16,085 nt of DNA from Bacteroidota bacterium (GCA_023381535.1 JAMCSN010000276.1:1-16085); one strand, 5' to 3'; counted from the stretch's first letter, positions 1-8,292 are shown. Made by a program: numbers and translations. Notes: a model not told the origin generated them from the sequence alone.

Positions 1-18
1 TTATAAAGGAATTTATAA
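1..18 (+). promoter_or_regulatory. AT-rich inverted repeat enclosing the ribosome binding site of the efflux adaptor gene
   Basis: A perfect 7-bp inverted repeat, TTATAAA-GGAA-TTTATAA, ends exactly one base before the ATG at 19. The Shine-Dalgarno-like AAAGGA (5-10) lies across the left arm and the loop, so a folded mRNA would partly hide it. It could be a weak translational control hairpin, part of a repressor operator that continues left of the window, or chance in AT-rich DNA. An all-A/T 7-bp stem is not very stable. The repeat is seen directly; any function is a guess. Confidence 0.3.
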
Positions 19-1020
19 ATGGCACAGAGCGAAGATTTAAAAGATAAAATTAAGATGGAATCAAAGGTGGCTCCTTCTAATAATGGCGGCGACGAAAGTA
101 TTGACGAAGTTCCTTTGTTCAAAAAGAAGCGCATGATTATACCTCTTTTAGTGTTGTTAACGGCAGCAGCTATCGGCGGATATTACTGGTATATGAACAT
201 GCAAGATTTTGTTTCAACCGATGATGCTTACGTAGACGCGAACAGTGTATCAATCAGTACTAAAATGCTCGGCAGAATAAATTTCCTAGGAACCGCAGAA
301 GGCGATACTGTAAAAGCCGGACAGGTTCTTGTAAAACTTGATGACAGCGATCTCCGCGCTCAAGAAGTATCGGCAAAAGCTGGACTTGCATTGGCTCAGA
401 ACAATATTCCGCTTGCTCAAGTGAATTTGAACCGTGCACAAGATGATTTTAAACGCGGTGAAACGGAATACAAAAGCGGTGTAATTACTAAAGAGCAATA
501 CGATCATTTTCAAAATACGCTCGAAGCGGCAAAAGCTGAATACAATATTCAGCTTTCAAAAATACCTACTGCAAAAAGCCAAATCGGTTTAATTGAATCT
601 CAATTAAGCAACGCGATAATAACCGCTCCAATGGATGGTGTTGTTGCAAAACGTTGGGTGCTTACAGGCGATGTAGTGCAGCCCGGACAACCGATATTCA
701 CAATTTATGATTTAAAAAATATTTGGGTCACCGCAAATCTTGAGGAGACAAAGCTTACACATATTCGATTGGGCGAGCCGGTGGAAATAGATGTTGATTC
801 TTATCCTGATATGAAATTTAACGGCAAAATTATTGAAATCGGCAATTACACCGCATCGGAGTTTTCGTTGATCCCGCCAAACAATGCTTCCGGAAATTTT
901 ACAAAAGTTACACAGCGCGTACCGGTAAAAATTTCAATTAAAGATACCGCAAACGCTAATGGGCATAAGCCAGTGTTAAGACCGGGAATGTCTGTTGAAG
1001 TATCTGTGAAAGTGAAATAA
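19..1020 (+). CDS. emrA: HlyD/EmrA-family membrane fusion protein (periplasmic adaptor of a multidrug efflux pump)
   Basis: The protein has 333 residues. It bridges an inner-membrane MFS exporter and an outer-membrane TolC channel. A charged cytoplasmic tail (1-38) is followed by one transmembrane helix (about 39-58) that anchors it with the rest in the periplasm. The EmrA hallmark TDDAYVDA sits at 67-74. A split lipoyl/biotinyl-like domain is marked by GDTVKAGQVLVKLDD (95-109) and ITAPMDGVVAKRW (201-213). Between them is an alpha-helical hairpin rich in Ala, Gln and Glu (about 112-195). The conserved EmrA segment GNFTKVTQRVPVKI is at 292-305, in the beta-barrel region. The length is slightly shorter than E. 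coli EmrA. The ATG is preceded by AAAGGA at 8 nt spacing. The stop lies 3 bp before the MFS gene, so the two are co-transcribed and probably translationally coupled. The family call is firm; the substrate cannot be read from sequence. Confidence 0.93.
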   Translation: MAQSEDLKDKIKMESKVAPSNNGGDESIDEVPLFKKKRMIIPLLVLLTAAAIGGYYWYMNMQDFVSTDDAYVDANSVSISTKMLGRINFLGTAEGDTVKAGQVLVKLDDSDLRAQEVSAKAGLALAQNNIPLAQVNLNRAQDDFKRGETEYKSGVITKEQYDHFQNTLEAAKAEYNIQLSKIPTAKSQIGLIESQLSNAIITAPMDGVVAKRWVLTGDVVQPGQPIFTIYDLKNIWVTANLEETKLTHIRLGEPVEIDVDSYPDMKFNGKIIEIGNYTASEFSLIPPNNASGNFTKVTQRVPVKISIKDTANANGHKPVLRPGMSVEVSVKVK

Positions 1021-1023
1021 CAA

Positions 1024-2646
1024 ATGTTTAACTCTAACAAAAAGTCTATCCGAGGCGCGGCTATCAGTCAGATTTCTTCGCTTCATCATGAACATACATC
1101 ATATAAATGGTGGGTTCTGGCAAATGTTATGATAGGTACGTTCATGGCTGTTCTTGATGCAACGATAGTTGATGTTTCGCTTGCAAAAATTATGGCGACA
1201 TTTGGAATCGGTGTTGACACGGTAAAGTGGGTGGCTACAGCATATCTTCTTGTATTTGCGATAATGCTTCCTACTTCGGGCTGGATTGCCGATCACTTCG
1301 GTTACAGAAAAACTTATGCAACTGCACTCGGTCTTTTTACACTCGGTTCGCTTCTCTGCTCATTGGCATGGAATGAATCGGCTCTTATATTCTTCAGGGT
1401 AGTTCAAGGCGCTGGCGCCGGATTAATGATGCCAGTGGGTATGGCAATAGTGATGAGAGAATTCCCACCAGAAAAACGCGGCGTCGCTCTTGGCTTCTGG
1501 ACAATCGCTGCAGCCGCTTCCGTATCGCTTGGACCAACGCTCGGCGGTTACTTGATAGATAATTTTTCATGGCATTCAATTTTTGATGTGAATGTTCCGG
1601 TTGGAATAGTAGGTGTTTTTGCAACTCTGGTCATACAGAGAGAATATAAAACTGCAAAGAAAGAATCATTTGATATTGTAGGATTTATTTCGATGTCGGT
1701 TTTTCTCAGTGCTCTTCTTATCGCGTTATCGGACGGCACTTCCGAATGGAATACCGGCGGATGGACGTCACCATTTATTGTTACGTGTTTCGCCATTTCA
1801 ATTATCGGGTTTGTTGTGTTTATGATAACCGAGTTGAATATTCGGCATCCGTTAATTGATCTCAGTTTGCTGAAGAATTTCAACTTCGCAATGTCGAATA
1901 TTATTTTGTTCATCTTCGGAATGGGAATGTTTGGCAGCACTTTTCTTCTTCCGCTTTATTTGCAGAACGGACTTGGATACACTGCCTTTCAGGCAGGCTC
2001 TCTCTTTTTACCAATCGGTTTTTTGCAAGCATTAATGTCGCCTATAGCCGGAAACTTAGCCGACAAGATTAATCCAAAAATTCCGGCTTTTATTGGAATT
2101 GTTCTTTTGGCATTTAGTCTTTTTCTAAATCATTTTCTTTCACTGTATTCTGAAACGTCTTCAATAATGATTTCTCTTTATCTGCGAGGTTTGGCGATGG
2201 GGTGGGTATTTACACCTTTAAGCACGATTGCACTTTCCGGGATTCCGCGCGAACGCATGGCGCAGGCATCCGGGCTTTATAATGTGTTAAGGCAAATTGG
2301 CGGAAGCTTCGGTGTTGCTATTATGGGCACTCTTTTAACTAATAGAACTGTTTTTCATATTACTTCATATGGACAGGCGGTGAATCAATATTCTCCCGTT
2401 ACAAAAAATATAGTTTCTGGATTGTCGAGATTTTCACAGCATGCGGTTGGTGGGACTAATGCAGTATCTACGCTGCGAGCTGATGCCTTGGTAGTATATC
2501 ATTTGAGTCAACAAGCTTTTGTCTCTGCAGTTGATGACGATTTCTTTATTGCAGCGTTGATAACATTTCTATGTGTCATCCCGATTTTGTTTTTGCGTTA
2601 CAAGAAGAAAAAAGGACCGGGTCAAAAAATGGTTGCTATGGAATGA
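1024..2646 (+). CDS. emrB: EmrB/QacA-family DHA2 MFS multidrug transporter (14 transmembrane helices)
   Basis: The product has 540 residues and is a proton-driven inner-membrane exporter of the DHA2 drug:H+ antiporter family. The DHA2 motif around LDATIVDVSLA (44-54) is in helix 1. MFS motif A appears as GWIADHFGYRKTY (86-98) between helices 2 and 3. The arginine-containing helix-4 motif is RVVQGAGAGLMMP (125-137). Motif C and the following segment read LGPTLGGYLID (169-179) and W..IFDVNVPVG (183-194). Hydrophobic segments continue to the C-terminus and fit the 14-helix topology. The tail ends in a short basic stretch. The start is 3 bp after the adaptor stop with only a weak ribosome site, which suggests coupling. 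With the adaptor and the TolC gene it forms a complete tripartite pump. EmrB-type pumps often export hydrophobic toxins or uncouplers, but the substrate here is unknown. Confidence 0.94.
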   Translation: MFNSNKKSIRGAAISQISSLHHEHTSYKWWVLANVMIGTFMAVLDATIVDVSLAKIMATFGIGVDTVKWVATAYLLVFAIMLPTSGWIADHFGYRKTYATALGLFTLGSLLCSLAWNESALIFFRVVQGAGAGLMMPVGMAIVMREFPPEKRGVALGFWTIAAAASVSLGPTLGGYLIDNFSWHSIFDVNVPVGIVGVFATLVIQREYKTAKKESFDIVGFISMSVFLSALLIALSDGTSEWNTGGWTSPFIVTCFAISIIGFVVFMITELNIRHPLIDLSLLKNFNFAMSNIILFIFGMGMFGSTFLLPLYLQNGLGYTAFQAGSLFLPIGFLQALMSPIAGNLADKINPKIPAFIGIVLLAFSLFLNHFLSLYSETSSIMISLYLRGLAMGWVFTPLSTIALSGIPRERMAQASGLYNVLRQIGGSFGVAIMGTLLTNRTVFHITSYGQAVNQYSPVTKNIVSGLSRFSQHAVGGTNAVSTLRADALVVYHLSQQAFVSAVDDDFFIAALITFLCVIPILFLRYKKKKGPGQKMVAME

Positions 2647-2686
2647 TTAACTGATATATAAACAACAAAAACTTTTTGGAAATACA

Positions 2687-3994
2687 ATGAATAAAAATTT
2701 GAAATACATTCTTACAGCTTCACTCATCTTGGTTTCTTCGGTGGCATTTGCGCAAAAGGCGGAGAATAATTCTCTAACTCTTAAAGATGTTCTCAAACTT
2801 ACGGTTGAAAATCATCCGTTGGTAAAACAGAAAGAAGATGAATTACGCGCTGCGCAATTTCGGGTTGAACAGCAAAAAAGTTCGTATCTGCCGAACATCG
2901 GCGCGCAAGCGTCGTACACAAGGATTGGTCCGATTCCCGCGTTCAGTTTCGGAGGACAGGATTTGGAACTCGCGCCTGCAAACAATTATAATATCGGCGT
3001 GTTCGTTCATCAAACATTGTTTGATTTCGGCAAGCGTGATTCACAAGTTGATTATGCCGCGTCGTTTCTGAATTCCGTTAAGGACAATGAAGATTTTATC
3101 AAGAACGATCTTTCCAATCAAGCGGTAAAAGTTTTCTACGGGATTCTGTTTTTGGAAAAAAGTATCGCCGTTAAGGATACACAGACAGCGGCTCTTCAAG
3201 AACATTTGAATATTACCGAACTGAAAATTAAAAACGGTACCGCTACCGACTACGATGTATTAAGCACCAAGACAAGAATGGTTGAGATCAAAAACGAGAA
3301 GCTCGAACTGCTCAACGAAATGAATAAGCTGGAACTCTATCTTAAAGAGTTGATAGGCATGGATAGAGCAAAGGAAATCAGTATCGCCGGTAATTTTGAT
3401 CTCGCCAGCTTCAGCATCAACAGCGATTCGCTTCTTACTGCGGCGTACGCTCAAAGACCGGAACTGAAACTTGTTGAGGACGCGCGCAGCACTGCAAATC
3501 TTCAAAAAGAAATAGCGAGTCAATTGGATAAACCGGTTGTGAGCGCCGATCTCGGTTACGGATTCAAGAACGGCTACGAACCCAACATTAACGTGCTTAG
3601 AGGAAACTGGTTTGCCGGCGTCACACTTGGCGTGCCGATCTTCAACGGAAATCTTACTGAGAATAAAATTAACGAAGCAAATGCGTCGATAGATGCTGCG
3701 GATAAAAAGATAAATCAAGTTAAAGAATCTATTTCAACGGATGTTTACCAGGCAGTCAGTGATATGAAAACTGCGATGGAAAAATTAAATTCTGCGCAGG
3801 AACAAATTGATTACGCTAAGAAATCTTTGGAACGCGCAAAAGTTCAGTATGAGCGCGGCGCGGGTACGAATCTGGAAGTACTCGATGCCGAAACCGCTTT
3901 AACGCAAGCGCAGCTTCTCAAAGTACAATCAATGTACAAAACAATTATCAGTTATTATTCTTTGCGCAGAGCTGCGGGAGATAAGATTTATTAA
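2687..3994 (+). CDS. tolC: TolC-family outer-membrane efflux channel
   Basis: The protein has 435 residues and is an outer-membrane channel-tunnel protein that completes the pump encoded upstream. It starts with a Sec signal peptide (1-22, cleavage expected at VAFA|Q). Two outer-membrane-efflux repeats follow, about 28-225 and 235-430. The internal duplication is visible in matching helix-turn motifs, KNGTATDYDVLSTKTR (182-197) and YERGAGTNLEVLDAET (388-403), each followed by long alpha-helical coiled-coil-like segments. The length matches TolC-family members. The gene is 40 bp downstream of the MFS gene on the same strand, with only a weak purine-rich site (TGGAAA) before the ATG, so it probably belongs to the same transcript. 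The family call is firm. The symbol is by analogy, since several paralogous TolC-like channels are usual in such genomes. Confidence 0.92.
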   Translation: MNKNLKYILTASLILVSSVAFAQKAENNSLTLKDVLKLTVENHPLVKQKEDELRAAQFRVEQQKSSYLPNIGAQASYTRIGPIPAFSFGGQDLELAPANNYNIGVFVHQTLFDFGKRDSQVDYAASFLNSVKDNEDFIKNDLSNQAVKVFYGILFLEKSIAVKDTQTAALQEHLNITELKIKNGTATDYDVLSTKTRMVEIKNEKLELLNEMNKLELYLKELIGMDRAKEISIAGNFDLASFSINSDSLLTAAYAQRPELKLVEDARSTANLQKEIASQLDKPVVSADLGYGFKNGYEPNINVLRGNWFAGVTLGVPIFNGNLTENKINEANASIDAADKKINQVKESISTDVYQAVSDMKTAMEKLNSAQEQIDYAKKSLERAKVQYERGAGTNLEVLDAETALTQAQLLKVQSMYKTIISYYSLRRAAGDKIY

Positions 3995-4003
3995 ACCGGA
4001 GTA

Positions 4004-4042
4004 GGGTTGAGCTGACCATGCTGACGCAGGCAAGCTCGACCC
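4004..4042. terminator. Imperfect hairpin between convergent tolC and pgi; possible bidirectional terminator or small repeat
   Basis: GGGTTGAGCT (4004-4013) pairs with AGCTCGACCC (4033-4042) over 10 bp with one G.T pair, enclosing a 19-nt loop. It lies precisely between the stop codons of two convergent genes, where a shared terminator would be expected. No strong U-run follows on either strand, so it is not a classic intrinsic terminator. The segment looks more GC-rich than its surroundings, and the loop region carries a direct repeat of GCTGAC (4011 and 4020). A REP-like intergenic repeat is therefore an alternative. Confidence 0.45.
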
Positions 4043-4047
4043 CATTT

Positions 4048-5751
4048 CTAATTAATAAAGCCAGTCAGCTTCTTAATTCCATCTAGAACATTATTGCCCA
4101 AATCGAATCTTATCACTTTTCTTTTGTTGTCAACTAGAGCGTGATAATCTCCCAATGCTTGAGCACTGATCAAAACACCAAAACTTATTGATGATTCCGT
4201 TTTGCCGGCTTCATCGGGAATTGCCGCATCTTCTTTTATGCCGGATGTAAACTGAATGAACAATCCGTTCCCCGCATCTCCTTTGTGAAGCTGCCCAGTT
4301 GAGTGAAGAAAACGCGGACCGTATCCAACGGTTGTTGCCACTTTATATTTCTTTTGAATCTTTGTCCTGAATTCTTGAAGCGCTTTAGTTGTCGCTTCAT
4401 TCGGAGTAAGATATGCTTGGATGCAAACGTATCTTAGCGGTTGAACTTTGTCGGCTGCTTTTTTTAAAAACGAATTAATTGCATCGGTAACATTAGAGTA
4501 ATTAACTTTTCCGTAAACAGTAATTTCATTTTCCTTCACAACCGGATCAAGCGAAGGAAGTTTCCCTTCTTCTTTGTATGCTTTGAGCATTTCGCGCGCG
4601 AGAACTTTTGCAGCTTCAACGTTCGGCTGATCGAACGGCTGAATTTTAATTTTCCAGCTTGCGATGGCTGTTGCCAATTCCCACCGCATGTATTCTGCGC
4701 CGAGATCGTAAAGATCATTCCAAATTATTTCAACGACCGGAAATTTTGCAGCTTTTAGTTTTTCAACTTTGCTGTCGAAAGTGGAATCGTTTTTCAATTT
4801 GATGTAAACAAACACTCTGTCGTTGGAATAAAATTCGGGTAATTCCACCGATTCGCTTTCAACGGGAAGAATTCCTTTGCCGATCTTGCCGGTGCTTTCC
4901 GCGATTAACTGTTCGACCCATGCGCCGAACGGATTGATTTGCGGCGATATGACGAAAGTAACCTTGTCAACGTGATCGTTTGCAAGCGTTCCCATAATTG
5001 CGCCGAGGATTCCGCTTGTGCTGTTTTCGTTTTTGCTTTCAACTCCGGACGATTCCGCACGGGCGAGAATTTTTGCGGCGTCTATTCCAACAAGTGCCGC
5101 GGGAACGATTCCGAACAACGAAAGGGCAGAGTACCGTCCGCCGATGTTGGGATCATTCAAAAATATTTTTCTGAATTTTAGATCTTCTGCCATCTGCTGA
5201 AGTCCGCTGCCGGAATCGGTTATCGCAATAAAATGCTTCGCAACTTTTTCCGCGCCGAGTTTACTTAAAACAAAATTGTAGAAATATTTCATGAAGGAAA
5301 TAGTTTCAACAGTTCCGCCCGATTTGGTTGAAACAATGTAAAGTGTTTTTGCCGGATCGAATTTCTTTGTCATGTTCAGAACAGCGTTTGGGTCGGTGCT
5401 ATCAAGAACGCTGAGTTTAAGATAACCGTCTTTGTAACCGAAAATATTTTGAAAAACTTCAGGGGCTAAACTTGAGCCGCCCATTCCGAGCAGAAGTGCA
5501 TATTCAAATTTTTCGTTTTTTATTTCTTCTACAAATTTATTTATCTCCGTCAATGCCGCTTTAGAATGTTCCGGACTGTGAAGCCAGCCGAGACGGTTCG
5601 TAATTTCATTTGGACTGTCGCTCCAAACCGTGTAATCTTTATTCCAAATACGCTCAACTATTTTTTGATCAGTGAGTTCGTTTAATGTAGCATCGATTGA
5701 CGATTCATAACCGGCTGCGGTAAAACTGAAATTATCCTTGTTGCTTAACAT
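4048..5751 (-). CDS. pgi: Glucose-6-phosphate isomerase, of the type found as the C-terminal half of transaldolase/PGI fusions
   Basis: The 567-residue cytoplasmic enzyme interconverts glucose 6-phosphate and fructose 6-phosphate. Sugar-phosphate (SIS-fold) binding motifs are GMGGSSLAPEV (89-99) and STKSGGTVET (141-150). PGI signature 1 appears as NIGGRYSALS (202-211). The catalytic-base motif is ESTGKIGKG (285-293, E285). The C-terminal GPRFLHSTGQLHKGD (478-492) resembles the PGI part of bifunctional transaldolase/PGI proteins, as does the N-terminal IWNKDYTVW plus NRLGWLH region (35-58). No transaldolase domain is attached, and the protein starts cleanly at an ATG preceded by GGAG. It is the third gene of the zwf-pgl-pgi transcript, 64 bp after pgl. 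The TAG stop faces convergent tolC. The activity call is firm; membership of the fusion-type clade is judged by eye. Confidence 0.92.
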   Translation of the reverse strand: MLSNKDNFSFTAAGYESSIDATLNELTDQKIVERIWNKDYTVWSDSPNEITNRLGWLHSPEHSKAALTEINKFVEEIKNEKFEYALLLGMGGSSLAPEVFQNIFGYKDGYLKLSVLDSTDPNAVLNMTKKFDPAKTLYIVSTKSGGTVETISFMKYFYNFVLSKLGAEKVAKHFIAITDSGSGLQQMAEDLKFRKIFLNDPNIGGRYSALSLFGIVPAALVGIDAAKILARAESSGVESKNENSTSGILGAIMGTLANDHVDKVTFVISPQINPFGAWVEQLIAESTGKIGKGILPVESESVELPEFYSNDRVFVYIKLKNDSTFDSKVEKLKAAKFPVVEIIWNDLYDLGAEYMRWELATAIASWKIKIQPFDQPNVEAAKVLAREMLKAYKEEGKLPSLDPVVKENEITVYGKVNYSNVTDAINSFLKKAADKVQPLRYVCIQAYLTPNEATTKALQEFRTKIQKKYKVATTVGYGPRFLHSTGQLHKGDAGNGLFIQFTSGIKEDAAIPDEAGKTESSISFGVLISAQALGDYHALVDNKRKVIRFDLGNNVLDGIKKLTGFIN

Positions 5752-5815
5752 TGGTTCTCCATTGATAAAAATTTGAATTTGCCTGGTAAAGTTAATCTAA
5801 AATCAGAAAAGTTGT

Positions 5816-6553
5816 TTACTTGTTGTTCAAGAGGGAAGCGGCGCTCTCGTCAACATACCACTCAAGTGTTCCGCTAGTTGGTTCAATGTATGCGGCCGGA
5901 TATTCTAAATAATTATTTTGTCTTCCAATTATTTCGCGCAGCACAGAAGATTTGTTCTCGCCGGTAACGAGAAAAATTATTTTTTCAGAGTTGTTGATCA
6001 ACCGTCTGGTTGCGGTGATTCGTTTTTGTTTCGTTACCGGATGTTCAGCAACAGCAAACAATTCCTGCGCTGAAAGCAATTGCAGACTATTTGGGAAAAT
6101 CGATGCAGTGTGCCCGTCGTCGCCCAAACCCAACATTGTCAGCTCAAATTTTGCGTTGGTAATATCGTCGTAGAACAGCTTTAGAAATTGTTCTTGATAT
6201 CTCAGCGTTTCATCTATCGGATTATTCTCGCCGAATATTCTGTAAACATTTTCCGGCGGAATGTTAATTCTATCCAGGAAGAACTTCTTCGTCATTCCGT
6301 AATTGCTTTCGGGATCATCGGGCGGAACGCATCTTTCGTCACCCCAGAAAAATCTTACATTTTTCCAATTGATTTTATTCGCGTAAATATCTGCAAGGGT
6401 CTGAAAAATTATTTCCGGTGTTTTGCCGCCGGAAAGCGCAACGTTGAAAAACTTCTTCCGCTCTCTGTACCTCTCGGATAGGAAAAAGAATTCCTCGCAA
6501 AACTTTATCGCAAGTTCTTCTTTCGATGAAAATATTTTTACGCTTTCATACAT
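5816..6553 (-). CDS. pgl: 6-phosphogluconolactonase (DevB/Pgl type)
   Basis: This 245-residue enzyme hydrolyses 6-phosphogluconolactone to 6-phosphogluconate, the second step of the oxidative pentose phosphate pathway, in the cytoplasm. It belongs to the glucosamine-6-phosphate-isomerase-like (NagB/DevB) fold. Visible motifs are SGGKTP (41-46), WGDERCVPPDDPESNYGM (70-87), LGLGDDGHTASIFPNS (141-156) with the family's DGH, and the C-terminal EPTSGTLEWYVDESAASLL (224-242). The length is normal for the family. The gene lies 50 bp downstream of zwf and 64 bp upstream of pgi on the same strand, in the common zwf-pgl order, which supports the lactonase function over a NagB function. The ribosome site is weak (TTGGAAA about 6 nt before the ATG). 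No frameshift or missing motif is seen. Confidence 0.95.
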   Translation of the reverse strand: MYESVKIFSSKEELAIKFCEEFFFLSERYRERKKFFNVALSGGKTPEIIFQTLADIYANKINWKNVRFFWGDERCVPPDDPESNYGMTKKFFLDRINIPPENVYRIFGENNPIDETLRYQEQFLKLFYDDITNAKFELTMLGLGDDGHTASIFPNSLQLLSAQELFAVAEHPVTKQKRITATRRLINNSEKIIFLVTGENKSSVLREIIGRQNNYLEYPAAYIEPTSGTLEWYVDESAASLLNNK

Positions 6554-6603
6554 TTATTTTTCCAATCATTCAGAACTCAAAACTTAAAACGCATCATTGT
6601 TTT

Positions 6604-8124
6604 TCACAGTTCGCAATAAAGTCCATCATCTACCAAATTCTTGCACGGGTAACGCCATGTGTATCCTTCACCTTCAATTAAACTGTCTGCTACTTCCGGT
6701 CCCCACGTGCCGGCGGGATAGCCGTAAATTGGAATCTCGTGATCGTTCTTCCACGCGTCGAGAATCGGAGAAATAAATTTCCACGCGGCTTCAACTGCAT
6801 CGCCGCGCGAATACAATGTTGAATCGCCGAGCATACAGTCATGCAAGAGTCGCGCGTAAGCATCTGGAATTTTCTCGTTTGACAAATCCGAATAGTGAAA
6901 ATCCATATTCACTGTCTGAACGTCAAAACCTTGTCCGGGAACTTTCATTCCGAATTTCAAAAGTATTCCTTCATCGGGCTGAATACGGATAACTAACTGG
7001 TTAGCAGAATTATTATTCTTTGACGTGCTGAACAAATAATGCGGAGTCGGTTTGAAGTGAATTACAACTTCTGAAACTCTGGTGGGCAAACGTTTACCGG
7101 TGCGGATGTAAAACGGCACTCCACCCCAGCGCCAGTTATCGACAAATAATTTTATCGCTGCAAAAGTTTCTGTCCGAGAGTTTGGATCGACGCCTACTTC
7201 TTCTCGGTAACCAAACATTTTTTCGCCGCGGAATTTTGACGCCATGTACTGACCGCGAATAGCATTGTTTACAATGTCTCCTTCTTTCATCGGGCGCAGC
7301 GATTGGAAAACTTTTAACGTTTCGTTGCGGATCGCGTTTGAGTCGAATGAAGTCGGCGGCTCCATTGCAATCATGCCGAGAACTTGGAGCAAATGATTCT
7401 GCACCATGTCTCGCAGCGCGCCCGATCCTTCGTAATAACCGCCTCGCATTTCAACACCGATACTTTCGGATGCGGTAATTTCAACATGATGAACATAATT
7501 TCTATTCCACAACGGTTCAAAAATTCCGTTTGAGAATCTTGTTACCAAAACATTCTGAACCGTTTCTTTACCAAGATAATGATCGATGCGGTAAATTTGA
7601 TCTTCGTGCCAGTCTTTCAACAAAGATTTGTTTAACCCAAGCGCAGATTGAAGGTCGTAACCAAAAGGTTTTTCTACGATTAATCTTCGCCATCCTTTCG
7701 TTTGATCGTTGAGATGATGTGCGGCAAGAAATTGAGGAATGACCGGATAAAGATTCGGCGGAGTGGATAAATAAAAAATAAAATTGAATCCGGTGTTCAA
7801 TTGTTCGTGAATTTGCTGGAGGCGCTCGTGAATTTTTGAATACTCCATGTGGGAAGAAATCTCGATCGATTGGTAGAATAACTTTCCGAGAAATCCTTTT
7901 AGCGTTGTCTCATCGGTTGCCTCGCCGAATGTTTTGATCCCTTCTTCCATCTTAGTGCGGAAATCTGCGTCGTTCATTTTTGTTCTGGAAACTCCAAGCA
8001 CTGCAAAATTTTCCGGCAGAAGATTTTGTTTTTCCAGTTCGTATAGTTCCGGAATCAATTTTCTTTTGGTTAGATCACCGGAAGCGCCAAAAATCACTAA
8101 GACCAAGTTGTCCGGTCTTTTCAT
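6604..8124 (-). CDS. zwf: Glucose-6-phosphate 1-dehydrogenase
   Basis: This 506-residue cytoplasmic enzyme oxidises glucose 6-phosphate to 6-phosphogluconolactone and yields NADPH. The Rossmann nucleotide-binding motif is GASGDLTKRKL (13-23). VSRTKMND (45-52) places an arginine (R47) where NADP-preferring members keep one for the 2'-phosphate. EKPFG is at 151-155. The active-site signature RIDHYLGKE spans 179-187 (D181 and H182), with the second catalytic histidine in VQNHLLQ (H244). The length matches bacterial G6PD. The start is supported by a good GGAG (8130-8133) about 5 nt before the ATG. It is the first gene of the zwf-pgl-pgi operon, divergent from an aldo/keto reductase across 168 bp. 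No gnd follows here. The assignment is essentially certain. Confidence 0.97.
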   Translation of the reverse strand: MKRPDNLVLVIFGASGDLTKRKLIPELYELEKQNLLPENFAVLGVSRTKMNDADFRTKMEEGIKTFGEATDETTLKGFLGKLFYQSIEISSHMEYSKIHERLQQIHEQLNTGFNFIFYLSTPPNLYPVIPQFLAAHHLNDQTKGWRRLIVEKPFGYDLQSALGLNKSLLKDWHEDQIYRIDHYLGKETVQNVLVTRFSNGIFEPLWNRNYVHHVEITASESIGVEMRGGYYEGSGALRDMVQNHLLQVLGMIAMEPPTSFDSNAIRNETLKVFQSLRPMKEGDIVNNAIRGQYMASKFRGEKMFGYREEVGVDPNSRTETFAAIKLFVDNWRWGGVPFYIRTGKRLPTRVSEVVIHFKPTPHYLFSTSKNNNSANQLVIRIQPDEGILLKFGMKVPGQGFDVQTVNMDFHYSDLSNEKIPDAYARLLHDCMLGDSTLYSRGDAVEAAWKFISPILDAWKNDHEIPIYGYPAGTWGPEVADSLIEGEGYTWRYPCKNLVDDGLYCEL

Positions 8125-8292
8125 TTTATCTCCAACAAAACGTTTTGATGTTCAATTCTAATTTAAATAAATATAAATGTGAAAACATGAACCTTTAGTA
8201 CTACATCATTGTATAACAGAGGATGAATCGATAAAATTCACTTTTGAAGTTTGTAAATTGAATCACAAAAAAATAAAATCTTAGAGGAAACA
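8125..8292. promoter_or_regulatory. Divergent intergenic region between zwf and the aldo/keto reductase
   Basis: The 168-bp AT-rich spacer must hold the promoters of both the minus-strand zwf operon and the plus-strand reductase. A perfect 12-bp palindrome, CAAAACGTTTTG (8136-8147), sits 2 bp upstream of the zwf Shine-Dalgarno sequence and could be an operator. Palindromes of this length also arise by chance every few kilobases. The reductase side ends in a strong ribosome site, AGAGGA (8283-8288). I could not identify a convincing -7/-33 or -10/-35 pair for either direction. Confidence 0.4.

Noticed and set aside
1548..1940. A 130-codon minus-strand open frame inside the MFS gene
   Set aside because: It is opposite conserved transporter helices and motif C. 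It has no supporting start site or neighbour logic.
3260..3718. A 152-codon minus-strand open frame inside tolC
   Set aside because: The plus-strand frame carries the TolC repeats across this stretch. The antisense translation has no family features.
8283..8292. A TTGTAA-N17-TAAAAT sigma-70-like promoter before the aldo/keto reductase
   Set aside because: The -10 box would lie about 13 nt before the ATG, leaving almost no leader and placing the start inside the ribosome site.
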